Source: an uncultured Bacilli bacterium | GTDB taxonomy: Bacteria; Bacillota_I; Bacilli_A; RF39; UBA660 | Assembly: GCA_949440065.1 (NCBI GenBank) | Contig: CASRZP010000005.1 | Span: 1-27,407 of the forward strand | Reading direction: 5' to 3' | DNA length: 27,407 nt | Shown: in pieces, positions 15,093 through 24,284 of the stretch | How the letters are laid out: each line of letters opens with the position of its first letter | Numbering within the stretch: the first letter of the stretch is position 1 | Translations under genes and position numbers: made by a program | The notes under the pieces: model-generated | Seen by the model: the letters and a program-made list of their open reading frames with translations, nothing else | The model's database searches: none | Told to the model about the DNA's origin: nothing

Positions 15093-16856
15093 ATGATGCC
15101 ACGTAATACATTTATAAATTGTGTCCGATGGTTATTTGCTGTAATCGATTGGGTAGTTTATCATATCGTTGGTTTCGTGTTAGATGTTATATTAAGTTTA
15201 GCAAATCTTGAAATTGATGCTGACTTTGTAGAAAAATTTAGCAATCGAATTTATATTATTGTTGGCGTAATTATGTTATTTCGTCTGGCATTCTCCCTTG
15301 TACAAGTTATTGTTAATCCAGAATTAATGACAAATAAGGAAACAGGAACAGGAAAACTTGTTCAAAGGGTAATCATTACATTAATCATGATTGTTGGTCT
15401 TCCTTTTGCGTTTAATTTAGTAACCAAAGCACAGAGTGTAATTTTACCTGCCATTCCTAAATTTATTCTGAGTCAAGAGGTAGATACTAGTCAAGCAAAA
15501 TCACAAGGAAATCAAATGGCTTTATCTATGCTTCGTGCTTTTTATTATCCATCCTCCTCGGTTAAAGGAGAGGTTACTTTTGATACAATGGTGGACTTAG
15601 CAGCACTCCCAGATCCAGGTGATAAGGAAAAATATGCTTATGAATATGTGATATTAATTTCTACAGTAGCTGGAGTATTTTTACTTTATTTGTTAGCTGG
15701 TATTGCTATCAATGTTGCTGTTCGTTTATTTAAATTACTAGTGTTAAAGATGTTAGCACCTATACCAATTGTGAGTTATATTGATCCAAAGGCTAGTAAA
15801 AATACTTTATCGGCTTGGTTAAAAACTTTTTTCTCAACATTTATCGATTTATTCTTGCAGTTGGGCTTGATTTATTTAGCTTTATATATTATTGAAGGAA
15901 TAACTGGTGAGGGAAGTAAAATTATTACTGGTATTGCAGGTAGTTCTGACAACCCATTAAATACTGGTTTTATGTTTGTATTCCTTGTTCTAGGTTTATT
16001 CTTCTTTGTAAAGCAAGCACCTAAATTTATTAAAAATTCTCTAGGTTTAAAAGATTCTGGCGGAAGTTTATTTGGTGTAGGTGGAGCATTTACTCTTGGT
16101 GCTTTAGCAGGAGGAATCAATTCAATGGCTTCTGGTAATGGTTTCTTTAAAGGAAATTTAATTGGTGGAACCCATACTGGAATTGAAGCGGCTAATGCAG
16201 TAGCAACAGGTAAAGCAATAGGTTCAGGATGGTCCGTTGGACGAGATCATGCAGCACAAATTTTATCAGGCGATGAAAAACGTACAGGAGGTCTATTAGC
16301 TGGATTAGAACGTAATTTGGAAACTAGTGCTAGAAGACATAATGTATCACATCGCTATGGAATTAATGATGCCATGGTGGCAGAGGCTAAGAAGAAGATG
16401 ATTACTGCTCAAGGTGAAGAAGATAAATGGCAAGCACGTTATCAACAAGCGATTCAAAGTGGTGCTGATTCTAAGACAGTTGAAGCTTATCGTCAACGTT
16501 ATCGTGCAGCTCAAGTATATTCACAAGATGCTACTAAGATTTATAATAAATACGATGAAGATAACAAACGCTTTGGACCTCGTGAGACACTTGCTAGTAA
16601 GTATGCAGATATTCAAAGTAAAAATCCAGCAGCTAGTTACGCAACAGAAATGCAACGTTTAGATAATGTGGCTCCTCTTGCTACTGAAAGCCAACCAGCA
16701 TCTGCTCCTTCACAATCTACACCAGCACAAAGAGTTGATCAACCAGTAACTAGTTCACAACCAACGAGTAGACCATCTAGTGGAGGAAGTACAAAACCTT
16801 CTGCAGGTGGTAATAAAGGTCAAAATTCAAAAGGCAACAATAATGATATTATTTAA
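15093..16856 (+). CDS. virB6: VirB6/TrbL-like polytopic T4SS channel protein
   Basis: The 587-residue protein is preceded by the consensus GGAGGTGAT, 7 nt before the ATG. It has many hydrophobic segments (about 10-38, 50-72, 90-110, 185-215, 215-235, 245-270 and 290-310). A Gly-rich stretch follows (FGVGGAFTLGALAGGINSMA, near 325-350). The end is a long soluble Q/S/A/P-rich tail (about 390-587) with a helical part (EEDKWQARYQQAIQ) and a disordered finish. Polytopic core plus long soluble tail is the VirB6/TrbL form of Gram-positive conjugation systems. It is followed by PrgI/VirB3 and VirB4, the conserved T4SS order. The tail probably faces the cytoplasm or wall; the side cannot be read from sequence alone. 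Confidence 0.78.
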   Translation: MMPRNTFINCVRWLFAVIDWVVYHIVGFVLDVILSLANLEIDADFVEKFSNRIYIIVGVIMLFRLAFSLVQVIVNPELMTNKETGTGKLVQRVIITLIMIVGLPFAFNLVTKAQSVILPAIPKFILSQEVDTSQAKSQGNQMALSMLRAFYYPSSSVKGEVTFDTMVDLAALPDPGDKEKYAYEYVILISTVAGVFLLYLLAGIAINVAVRLFKLLVLKMLAPIPIVSYIDPKASKNTLSAWLKTFFSTFIDLFLQLGLIYLALYIIEGITGEGSKIITGIAGSSDNPLNTGFMFVFLVLGLFFFVKQAPKFIKNSLGLKDSGGSLFGVGGAFTLGALAGGINSMASGNGFFKGNLIGGTHTGIEAANAVATGKAIGSGWSVGRDHAAQILSGDEKRTGGLLAGLERNLETSARRHNVSHRYGINDAMVAEAKKKMITAQGEEDKWQARYQQAIQSGADSKTVEAYRQRYRAAQVYSQDATKIYNKYDEDNKRFGPRETLASKYADIQSKNPAASYATEMQRLDNVAPLATESQPASAPSQSTPAQRVDQPVTSSQPTSRPSSGGSTKPSAGGNKGQNSKGNNNDII

Positions 16857-16882
16857 AAATAAAAAGGGAAGGAATATAAATT

Positions 16883-17194
16883 ATGAATCAATATTTGATA
16901 CCAGCGAATTCAAAAAGGGGAAACCTCATCTTAGGATGGTTTTTCCCTCGTGATTTAATGATTTTTGGAATAGGGCTCGTCATTACTTTATTTTTACTAC
17001 TTTTGATAAAAATGGAAACAACAACTGACGCACTTATCGTACTAGCTCCAGCATTAACAGCTACCTTACTAGTAGCTCCTGTTCCTTATTACCATAACGT
17101 ACTAGTTGTCATTACCGAAGCAATCGAATTTATCAATAGTCGTCAAAAATACATTTGGAAAGGATGGTGTGTACTAGATGAAACAGAGAAGTAG
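16883..17194 (+). CDS. PrgI/VirB3-like T4SS membrane protein
   Basis: The 103-residue protein has two adjoining hydrophobic helices (about 24-42 and 47-70) after a polar start (MNQYLIPANSKRG) and before a C-terminal amphipathic region (VITEAIEFINSRQKYIW). Size, topology and position just before VirB4 match the PrgI/VirB3 family of Gram-positive T4SS. It overlaps the next gene by 17 nt, so the two are coupled. Confidence 0.8.
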   Translation: MNQYLIPANSKRGNLILGWFFPRDLMIFGIGLVITLFLLLLIKMETTTDALIVLAPALTATLLVAPVPYYHNVLVVITEAIEFINSRQKYIWKGWCVLDETEK

Positions 17195-17726
17195 TTCAAA
17201 ATACACAGAAGATTGGGTTCCCGTTCAATCTATACAAAATGGTATGATTGTTTTGATGAATCAACAAAAAGTAACAGGAATTAAAAAAACCCCAAGAAAT
17301 ATCTTCATCTTAGACTCTGCATCCCAAGATAGCGTTCTAATCAACTTAAAAAACTTCTACAACATGATCGATTTTGAATTCTGGTTAGTTGTAGCCGATC
17401 GTCCTGTGGATATTTCTGTTTACATGTCACAATTACAATTACTTTACAACAATACCAATTCTCCAACGGTAAGAAAAATAATTAGTCAAGACATTCAAAA
17501 AGGCAATACCTTTATCAATAACAACATTGTAGATACTGAGTACTATATCTTATTTAAAGAGAAGAATCTAGAAATCATTCAAAAGCGAATTCGCCTATTG
17601 ATTAATGGGCTAGCAACCTGTGGATTAAACGCTATGCAAACATCAAATGATGATTTACGTATCATTCTAGATAACTTCCTAAACGGGGGAATGACTACTG
17701 AATTTGGGACGGTGACACCTCTATGA
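17178..17726 (+). CDS. VirB4 N-terminal domain encoded as a separate gene
   Basis: The 182-residue protein begins inside the end of the PrgI gene. It has the shape of the VirB4/TraC N-terminal domain of Firmicute systems: EDWVPVQSIQNGMIVL, then a strand (KVTGIKKTP), a helix-rich centre (FWLVVADRPVDISVYM) and EYYILFKEKNLEIIQKRI leading to a final helix. There is no P-loop. It ends at TGA 17724-17726, overlapping the ATG of the ATPase part by 4 nt (ATGA). Known VirB4 homologues carry both parts in one chain of about 750 or more residues; these two sum to 758. It probably binds the C-terminal half to rebuild the VirB4 ATPase. Confidence 0.7.
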   Translation: MKQRSSSKYTEDWVPVQSIQNGMIVLMNQQKVTGIKKTPRNIFILDSASQDSVLINLKNFYNMIDFEFWLVVADRPVDISVYMSQLQLLYNNTNSPTVRKIISQDIQKGNTFINNNIVDTEYYILFKEKNLEIIQKRIRLLINGLATCGLNAMQTSNDDLRIILDNFLNGGMTTEFGTVTPL

Positions 17727-19453
17727 GTATGAGTTTACGATCACAAATTGCACCTAAAGGATTGCAATTTAATCCAAGTGATTTCTTTATTAGCGATAAG
17801 TATGCAACTATATTATCCGTTGTATCTTTTCCAAAATTTATTGCACCAGGTTACTTATCATCACTAACTAGTATGCCTGGTACCAAAGTTGTTATTAAAC
17901 ATATTCCTGTACCTTTTCAAACGATTTCTAAAATGTTAAATAAACAAATTGCTGATTTACAAGTAAAATATCGAGAAGAACGCGATCAAACCGTAAAAGA
18001 GAGAATAAGACAAGATGCAGAGTCACTAGAATACTTTATTTCCATGTTGGCAGCTAGTCAAGCAAGAATCTTCGACTTTCAAATGCACATTATGATAACC
18101 GCGGATACCAAAGATGATTTGGAATTAAAGAAAACTAACGTTAAAAACTATCTTGATGCGATGGAGTTAAAAGCTATTTCCCTACGTTTTGAACAAGAAA
18201 AAGTACTAAAATCTATTTTACCAATTTTCCCTAAACAAGATATTGAAGATAGAATAGGAACACCCATTCCCTCTGTTACCATTTCTGCCATGTATCCATT
18301 TATTTTCGATAGTATCAAAGACCCAGGATTATCTACCTTACTTGGCGTCGACTTTTCAGGAGGTATTATTCTTTTTAATCAATTTCTTTATAAAATTAGA
18401 AAAGAAAACAATCGAAATAATGCTAACCTCATTATCCTTGGAACATCTGGATCTGGTAAATCAACAGCAGCAAAATTAATCTTACGTGGACACATTCGTA
18501 ATGGTTGTCAAATTGTAGCAATTGACCCAGAAAATGAAATGGAAGAAATGACAAAACTTTATGGAGGAGATACCATTGACCTTGGTAAAGGTGGAGAATA
18601 TGGTATGATTAATCCATTACAAATTGTCATTGATGCCGACGAAGAAGAAATACAACAAGGACTAGGATATACCGTATTGACACGTACTTTACAATTTTTA
18701 AAAGCATTCATGAGGTATTATGATCCATCTATTGAAGAAGACGTACTAACCTTATTTAGTGAAGTTGTACAAGATTATCCAACGTTTAGTGATGTGTATG
18801 CTACGATTAAAGGAAGACTTTTATCCATGACAGATATGACGCATGAACGTGATATCATGGAGCGATTGGAATTAAAAATTCGTCCATTAACCAAAGAATT
18901 AAAATTCTACTTCGATGGACATACTACCATTGATTCTGATACCGATTTCATCGTCTTTAATATTCGTGAGTTAATGAATGCGGATACCAATATTAGAAAT
19001 GCCTTATTCTTTAACGTATTAAAGTATGCTTGGGGCTTATGTTTAGATTCTAGCGTTGATACCGTTATGGTAGTAGATGAAGCACACGTCTTATTAAGTG
19101 GTAATAACGTACTAGGTGCAGATTTCCTAGCCCAGATGCAACGTCGTGCTAGAAAATATAACACAGGAACCATCATTATTACCCAACAACCTACCGACTT
19201 TACAGACCCAGCGGTAATTACCCAAGGTAAAGCTATCTTTGATAACGCTTCATACTATCTTGTCATGGGACTTAGAAAACAAGCAGTAGAAGACTTATCG
19301 AAATTAATCGATTTAAACGAAAATGAAAAAGAAAGTATTAAACGTTATTCGCAAGGTGAAGCCTTATTCGTATGTGGAAGTCGTCGTATGCGAATGAATG
19401 TAGTAGTTACCAAAGAAGAATTAGATTCCTTTGGTAGCGGAGGAGGATTCTAA
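17723..19453 (+). CDS. virB4: VirB4 ATPase (central and C-terminal domains)
   Basis: The 576-residue protein has the VirB4 middle region (residues 1-215: APKGLQFNPSDFFISDKYA; SFPKFIAPGYL). The AAA-type motor follows: Walker A GTSGSGKST (240-248), an Asp-rich strand IVAIDPENEMEEM, and Walker B VMVVDEAH (448-455). Beyond these lie the conserved QMQRRARKYNTG and IITQQPTDF segments. It energises T4SS assembly and substrate transfer at the inner face of the membrane. Its start overlaps the preceding gene's stop as ATGA. The N-terminal 180 residues usual for the family are in that preceding gene. Confidence 0.88.
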   Translation: MSMSLRSQIAPKGLQFNPSDFFISDKYATILSVVSFPKFIAPGYLSSLTSMPGTKVVIKHIPVPFQTISKMLNKQIADLQVKYREERDQTVKERIRQDAESLEYFISMLAASQARIFDFQMHIMITADTKDDLELKKTNVKNYLDAMELKAISLRFEQEKVLKSILPIFPKQDIEDRIGTPIPSVTISAMYPFIFDSIKDPGLSTLLGVDFSGGIILFNQFLYKIRKENNRNNANLIILGTSGSGKSTAAKLILRGHIRNGCQIVAIDPENEMEEMTKLYGGDTIDLGKGGEYGMINPLQIVIDADEEEIQQGLGYTVLTRTLQFLKAFMRYYDPSIEEDVLTLFSEVVQDYPTFSDVYATIKGRLLSMTDMTHERDIMERLELKIRPLTKELKFYFDGHTTIDSDTDFIVFNIRELMNADTNIRNALFFNVLKYAWGLCLDSSVDTVMVVDEAHVLLSGNNVLGADFLAQMQRRARKYNTGTIIITQQPTDFTDPAVITQGKAIFDNASYYLVMGLRKQAVEDLSKLIDLNENEKESIKRYSQGEALFVCGSRRMRMNVVVTKEELDSFGSGGGF

Positions 19454-19461
19454 AAATAAAT

Positions 19462-21270
19462 TTGACTAAAGAAAGGAGTGATCATATTGGCAGAGAAATA
19501 TCATGCGAACAAACTAAAGATACCGTAAAAGCTGTTGCTAAAGAAGCAGGAAGCAAGTATTTGGAAGCAAATGGTATTCCTAAACCTCTAGCCGATATGG
19601 CCACTAAAAGGCTTGCTAATAACCAGTTGATTGATAAAGCAGCTGAGCAGTTAGCAAGAAATCCGCAAATACAACAAGCAGCAAAAGCAGCAGAACCTTT
19701 AATGAATGCCATGGATAAAAAGGATGGTAATAAAAAAAGCGATACTGAAGGGGAAATGGAACAAGAAAAAGACGATAGTGGGGGAGATTTGGGAGGTTTA
19801 GATACCACAGGATCTTCGGGAACCTTTCATGGGAAAGCTATTTTACCCGTTTTACTTCCTATTATTATCATTATAGGAACATTTGTGTTAATTGTGTTTT
19901 TCTTTATCACAGCTATTTTTCCTACTTATGAAATGTTAGAAGGAATCGTGGTAAGTCATGATAACTTATATAATAAAGATAAAGCAGCAACCCATTTTCC
20001 CATTAGCACGATAACAAATGGAAAAATTACGAAAGAAGAAGAACAACGCTTTTATAAGATATTAGAAAGCACGAAACAAAAATTTAAAGACGAATATGGT
20101 ATTGAAATTGATACCGATTTAATTACTGCGACCCTTTTTAGTCAATTTCTTTTTGGTGATTATATCGAATCAGATAATCATATGGGAGAAATTAAAAATG
20201 AACCAGTGGATGTTAGTTTGAAAAAATCAGCTGATCAAGTAGAACTTTTAGCAAGATACATGATGAAGACGATTCATTATAAAAAATTTATGGGATGTGC
20301 TCCTCAATTTAAATCAGAAATTATGGAAGATTCACTAAGTGATGAGATGGTTTCAAGAAACGATGAACCTGAAGGTGTAGAATGGCAAGATAAAGTAGCC
20401 GATGAGCATAATTATGAAAATTATCGTTTTTGGATGCCATGGCGAGAATGTGAAGTAGGCGAGGCACCAACGAAAGGTGAAGCCCATGAAGGAAGTGGAG
20501 ATACCCCAACGGCTAGATGCTGTGATACTACGATGCCTGATCAGTATGTTTTATCGAAAAGAGAAAATCAAGTGTATTATTATAACTTATTACTAGAACG
20601 TTTTATGCCAGAATACTATAAAGATTTTATGCCTGATTATGAATCGAGAAAAAAAGAAAAAATTGAAGAAATGGTTGATGATATTTACTTGTTATATCAT
20701 ACCTTTTTACAAAGTTCTGGTGAAAATGGAAATGGTGTTACGGAATATTATCCATCAACAGGTGATGGTACAATGGATCAAAATAGTAAAGGTTTCTTTT
20801 GTAACGCGGTAAAACCCTTAGATAATATTAGAATTACAGCACAATATGGATACTATAACCCAGGAGGGGGACAAATGCTTCGTCATGATGGAATTGACTT
20901 TGGTGTTGCAGCAGGGTCTAATGTATATGCAGCAACTGGAGGTACAGTATATAAAGCAAGTAACGATTGTGCTTCCTTAGGAGGTTATCTAGGAAATTAT
21001 TGTAACAGTGGAGCAGGAAACTACATTGTTATTGAACACAATTATAATGGAGAAAAGTACTATTCCACATATATGCATTTATCTAGTGCTAACGTACGTC
21101 CTGGTCAAACCGTAGCAGCAGGAGCTCTCATTGGACACTCAGGTAATTCAGGTAACTCAACAGGACCTCACTTACACTTCCAAGTAAACGTCGCTGGAAA
21201 AGGAACCATTAACCCTAATGCGTTCTTCACCAATGGTAATTTCTATAATGATAATTGTCAAGGAGGGTAG
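19462..21270 (+). CDS. Membrane-anchored M23 peptidase of the T4SS (VirB1-like role); start uncertain
   Basis: The 602-residue product (counted from TTG 19462) has a charged Ala-rich cytoplasmic region (1-120). A hydrophobic helix follows (about 128-155), then an extracellular helical region that may be a decayed lysozyme-like domain (about 185-240). It ends in an M23 (LytM) domain at about 445-590, with Zn ligands His475 and Asp479 (RHDGIDF) and the HLHF motif (His570, His572). It should cut peptidoglycan cross-bridges so that the secretion channel can pass the wall. The best ribosome-binding site (AAAGGAG, 19472-19478) points to TTG 19487, which is in another frame and stops after 13 codons. 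One extra A in AACAAACTAAAG near 19511 would join that start to the body (MAEKYHANKTKDTVKAVAK). The true N-terminus is therefore unsettled. Confidence 0.8.
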   Translation: MTKERSDHIGREISCEQTKDTVKAVAKEAGSKYLEANGIPKPLADMATKRLANNQLIDKAAEQLARNPQIQQAAKAAEPLMNAMDKKDGNKKSDTEGEMEQEKDDSGGDLGGLDTTGSSGTFHGKAILPVLLPIIIIIGTFVLIVFFFITAIFPTYEMLEGIVVSHDNLYNKDKAATHFPISTITNGKITKEEEQRFYKILESTKQKFKDEYGIEIDTDLITATLFSQFLFGDYIESDNHMGEIKNEPVDVSLKKSADQVELLARYMMKTIHYKKFMGCAPQFKSEIMEDSLSDEMVSRNDEPEGVEWQDKVADEHNYENYRFWMPWRECEVGEAPTKGEAHEGSGDTPTARCCDTTMPDQYVLSKRENQVYYYNLLLERFMPEYYKDFMPDYESRKKEKIEEMVDDIYLLYHTFLQSSGENGNGVTEYYPSTGDGTMDQNSKGFFCNAVKPLDNIRITAQYGYYNPGGGQMLRHDGIDFGVAAGSNVYAATGGTVYKASNDCASLGGYLGNYCNSGAGNYIVIEHNYNGEKYYSTYMHLSSANVRPGQTVAAGALIGHSGNSGNSTGPHLHFQVNVAGKGTINPNAFFTNGNFYNDNCQGG

Positions 21271-21273
21271 AAG

Positions 21274-21993
21274 ATGAAAAAAAATAAGTTACTATTTTTA
21301 ATCTTATTTGCTTCCTTCTTTTTAACTGGGTGTAGCATCAAATATCAAATGCAAATTGATAGAGATAATGAGGTAAAAGAATACTTACAAATTGAGGAAA
21401 CCAATGATATGTTAGATACGTATCCAACGGGTTCAAGTGGACTATTTAACGATATGTATAATCAACACACCACATCTCTTTTAAGGGATAACCTAGAAAA
21501 AAACATTACTAAAGAAATAGACACGACAAACTTACTTACCAATACCATAGAAACGATGGAAATTACTAATTTTGCTAATTATGATAATATCTTATCAAAA
21601 ATCTATAAAAATATATCCATTACTAAAGATAATAAAGGAATATACTCCTTATCCTTTAGCAATTACTTGGCTTATAAAGATGTTTTAGCTATATCCAATA
21701 ACCCTTATGGGATAGAAGGTGCTACATCTTTTGAAATTGTTTTACCCTTTAAAGTAGTGAAACATAATGCAGATTATGTAGATAAAAAGTTGAACCTTTA
21801 TCGTTGGGATATTGATTTAGATAGTGAAAAAAATAAAGATATCCTTCTATCTTATAATAGCAAAGTTATCGTGTTAAAAACCAAACTAGAAGAGTTAATT
21901 CCTGTTATCATTTTATTATTAAGCATTGCAATTATTGCTATAATAGGGTATATTAAATATATTGGTACAGTAAAAAAGAATAATGAAATATAA
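21274..21993 (+). CDS. Lipoprotein with C-terminal membrane helix
   Basis: The 239-residue protein starts 3 nt after the M23 stop, with GGAGG upstream. The N-terminus is a lipoprotein signal (MKKNKLLFLILFASFF then LTGC), with lipidation expected at Cys20. The extracellular part (about 21-205) is beta-rich with a VVKHNADYVDKKLNLYRWDID stretch, the general layout of LppM/DUF3153-like lipoproteins. A hydrophobic helix (about 209-228) and a short basic tail end the protein, so both ends are membrane-tethered. Position between the M23 peptidase and the coupling protein suggests a structural or accessory T4SS component (inference). Confidence 0.7.
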   Translation: MKKNKLLFLILFASFFLTGCSIKYQMQIDRDNEVKEYLQIEETNDMLDTYPTGSSGLFNDMYNQHTTSLLRDNLEKNITKEIDTTNLLTNTIETMEITNFANYDNILSKIYKNISITKDNKGIYSLSFSNYLAYKDVLAISNNPYGIEGATSFEIVLPFKVVKHNADYVDKKLNLYRWDIDLDSEKNKDILLSYNSKVIVLKTKLEELIPVIILLLSIAIIAIIGYIKYIGTVKKNNEI

Positions 21994-22017
21994 TTTTTTG
22001 AAATGTAGGTGGATAGC

Positions 22018-24267
22018 GTGAAATTAAAATTTAGAGCAGATGCAAAAGATATCTTAATCTTTATTGTGTTTTGTATTTTTCTTTTTTATATTGTCGCAAT
22101 TGGGGTAGTAAACTTATCCACTTTTGCAAGGGAAGGGACTTTTTCAGGATTGAACCCTTTCTTAGCGTTTTCTAAACAATATTTAGGAGCAACTCTTGTA
22201 TTATATTTGCTAGCTTTAGCAGGATTATTCATGGCGGTAAAATCATACTTTTTTGATAGAGAAAAAGGTTTGGGTATTACCACCACGAAAAAAGATAAGG
22301 GATATTCAAGATGGGCGAAAGAAAAAGAGTTACAAGCAGAATTATCTTTTGTTGATCCTAGGGCAGAAAATGCAACAGTTGCTGGAGTTCCTTTAATGTT
22401 AAAAGAAGATGGTATGTGGGTAGATAATGGAGAGTACCATAACTTAGTCATTGGTGCCACTGGTTCAGGTAAAACGCAAACCGTCATTTTTCCTACCGTA
22501 GAGTCACTAGCTAAAAAAGGTGAATCGATGATTATTACCGATCCTAAAGGTGAAATCTATGAAAAAACATCAGAAATGCTACGTGCTAGAGGATACAATA
22601 TTTTAATTTTAAACTTCCGTGATCCCCAGAATGGTAATGCATGGAACCCATTATCCTTACCATACCAAGTATATAAAGCAGGAAATCAAGATAAAGCTAT
22701 CGAGCTACTAGATGACTTAGCATTAAATATTTTGTATGATGAAGCTAGTGCCAATGCTGATCCATTCTGGGAAAAAACGTCGGCTGATTACTTTTCAGGT
22801 TTAGCACTAGGTTTATTTGAAGATGCTAAAAAAGATGAGATTAACATCAATAGTATTAGTTTAATGACTACCGTAGGAGAAGAAAAATTCGGTGGTACGA
22901 CTTATATTAAAGAGTATTTTAACGAAAAAGACCCAGCTAGTCCTGCTGCAGTTAATGCATCAAGTACCATTATGGCACCTAATGAAACAAAGGGAAGTAT
23001 TTTAGCTGTATTTAAACAAAAAATTAAATTATTTGCATCTCGTGAGAACTTATCAGAAATGTTATCGCATAGTGACTTTTCTTTTGATAAAATTGGTGAA
23101 GAAAAAACAGCCCTTTTCGTTGTTATTCAAGATGAAAAGAAAACATACCACTCATTAGTTACGATTTTACTAAAACAATGTTACGAAACGTTAATTGATG
23201 TGGCACAAAAACATGGAGGAAAACTTCCTGTTCGAACGAACTTTTTACTAGACGAGTTTGCTAATATGCCACCGTTAAAAGATGTTACAACCATGATTAC
23301 AGCAGCTCGTAGTAGACAAATTCGTTTTACCATGATTATTCAAAACTTTGCTCAGTTAAAGAAAGTTTATGGACCAGAAAATGCCGAGACCATTAAAGGT
23401 AACTGTGGTAACTTAATTTATTTAATTAGTACAGAGTTAGCAGCACTAGAAGAAATTTCTAAGATGGCTGGTGAAGAGAAGTCTAAAAAAGACGATAAAA
23501 CAGCATCTACTCCATTAGTTACGGTTAGTGACTTACAACGAATGAAACAGTTTGAAACCATTATTTTAAGAATGCGTATGCAACCATTTAAAACTAAGAT
23601 GACACCGTATTTTAAGATGGACTTTGGTAAAAAGTATCCACTAGCAGGATATCCAGAACGTGAAAAAGTTCCTGTAAAAACCTTTGATTTACGAGAATTT
23701 GTCAAAGAGAAAAAACGTAAAAAATTGTTTGATATGATGGAACAAGCAGAAAGTGATAGTGGAAACATTAATCCAACGAACTCTCTACCACCGTTTACAC
23801 CACCTAGTTTATTCATGCCAGATATGCCACCGATGGGAGGAATGCCTAACTTCCAAGGAGGAGCCAAATCTGTTCCAAGGCAAACGCCACCACAATCTAT
23901 GCCATCACCAATGAGTGGAGATAACTTCGATATTGATGTAGATGCCATTGTTAAGAAAATTGATGCTAGAATTGCAGAGATTGAAGCTGAAGAAAAACGT
24001 CTTAAGGAAGAAGAAGAGAAAAAGAAGAAACAGGGAATTGACCCTTATAAAGATTTTGCTAATCCAGATGAATTACCAAGGGTAAAAGATGTTAAAGAAG
24101 AACCTGTTATGCCTAAATCAAGAATTCAATCAGCTATAGAGAAAATGCCTACTCCTACGATTAACGAACAAGAAGGTAGTGCTGTAGTTCATCAAGAGAA
24201 AGTTGATAATTTACAAATTGCTGATGAAGAGAATGATGACTTCTTTGATGACTTTTTTGATGATTAA
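22018..24267 (+). CDS. virD4: VirD4/TraG-type T4SS coupling ATPase
   Basis: GTG 22018 is chosen because AGGTGG (22007-22012) lies 5 nt before it; the in-frame GTG 22009 lies inside that site. The 749-residue protein has two N-terminal membrane helices (about 9-30 and 54-74). The motor has Walker A GATGSGKT (146-153) and Walker B FLLDEFANMP (409-418), with VIGATGSGKTQTVIFP, ITDPKGEIYE and MIIQNFAQLKKVYG typical of TraG/VirD4. It recruits substrates to the T4SS channel. Beyond residue 570 is a tail of about 180 residues: Pro/Met-rich, then a Lys/Glu coiled coil (about 640-670), then a very acidic end (DEENDDFFDDFFDD). The tail may bind substrates or partners. No relaxase gene is nearby. Confidence 0.9.
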   Translation: MKLKFRADAKDILIFIVFCIFLFYIVAIGVVNLSTFAREGTFSGLNPFLAFSKQYLGATLVLYLLALAGLFMAVKSYFFDREKGLGITTTKKDKGYSRWAKEKELQAELSFVDPRAENATVAGVPLMLKEDGMWVDNGEYHNLVIGATGSGKTQTVIFPTVESLAKKGESMIITDPKGEIYEKTSEMLRARGYNILILNFRDPQNGNAWNPLSLPYQVYKAGNQDKAIELLDDLALNILYDEASANADPFWEKTSADYFSGLALGLFEDAKKDEININSISLMTTVGEEKFGGTTYIKEYFNEKDPASPAAVNASSTIMAPNETKGSILAVFKQKIKLFASRENLSEMLSHSDFSFDKIGEEKTALFVVIQDEKKTYHSLVTILLKQCYETLIDVAQKHGGKLPVRTNFLLDEFANMPPLKDVTTMITAARSRQIRFTMIIQNFAQLKKVYGPENAETIKGNCGNLIYLISTELAALEEISKMAGEEKSKKDDKTASTPLVTVSDLQRMKQFETIILRMRMQPFKTKMTPYFKMDFGKKYPLAGYPEREKVPVKTFDLREFVKEKKRKKLFDMMEQAESDSGNINPTNSLPPFTPPSLFMPDMPPMGGMPNFQGGAKSVPRQTPPQSMPSPMSGDNFDIDVDAIVKKIDARIAEIEAEEKRLKEEEEKKKKQGIDPYKDFANPDELPRVKDVKEEPVMPKSRIQSAIEKMPTPTINEQEGSAVVHQEKVDNLQIADEENDDFFDDFFDD

Positions 24268-24269
24268 TT

Positions 24270-24278
24270 TGATATAAT
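24270..24278 (+). promoter_or_regulatory. Extended -10 promoter of the candidate small RNA
   Basis: TGATATAAT at 24270-24278 is a perfect extended -10, identical to those before the pilin and second stalk genes. The -35 region is weak. It begins 3 nt after the virD4 stop and predicts a transcript starting near 24285. Confidence 0.55.
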
Positions 24279-24284
24279 ATACCA

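Noticed and set aside
23418..23948. 176-aa minus-strand frame within virD4
   Set aside because: It is antisense to the conserved ATPase core and tail; no ribosome-binding site and no family resemblance.
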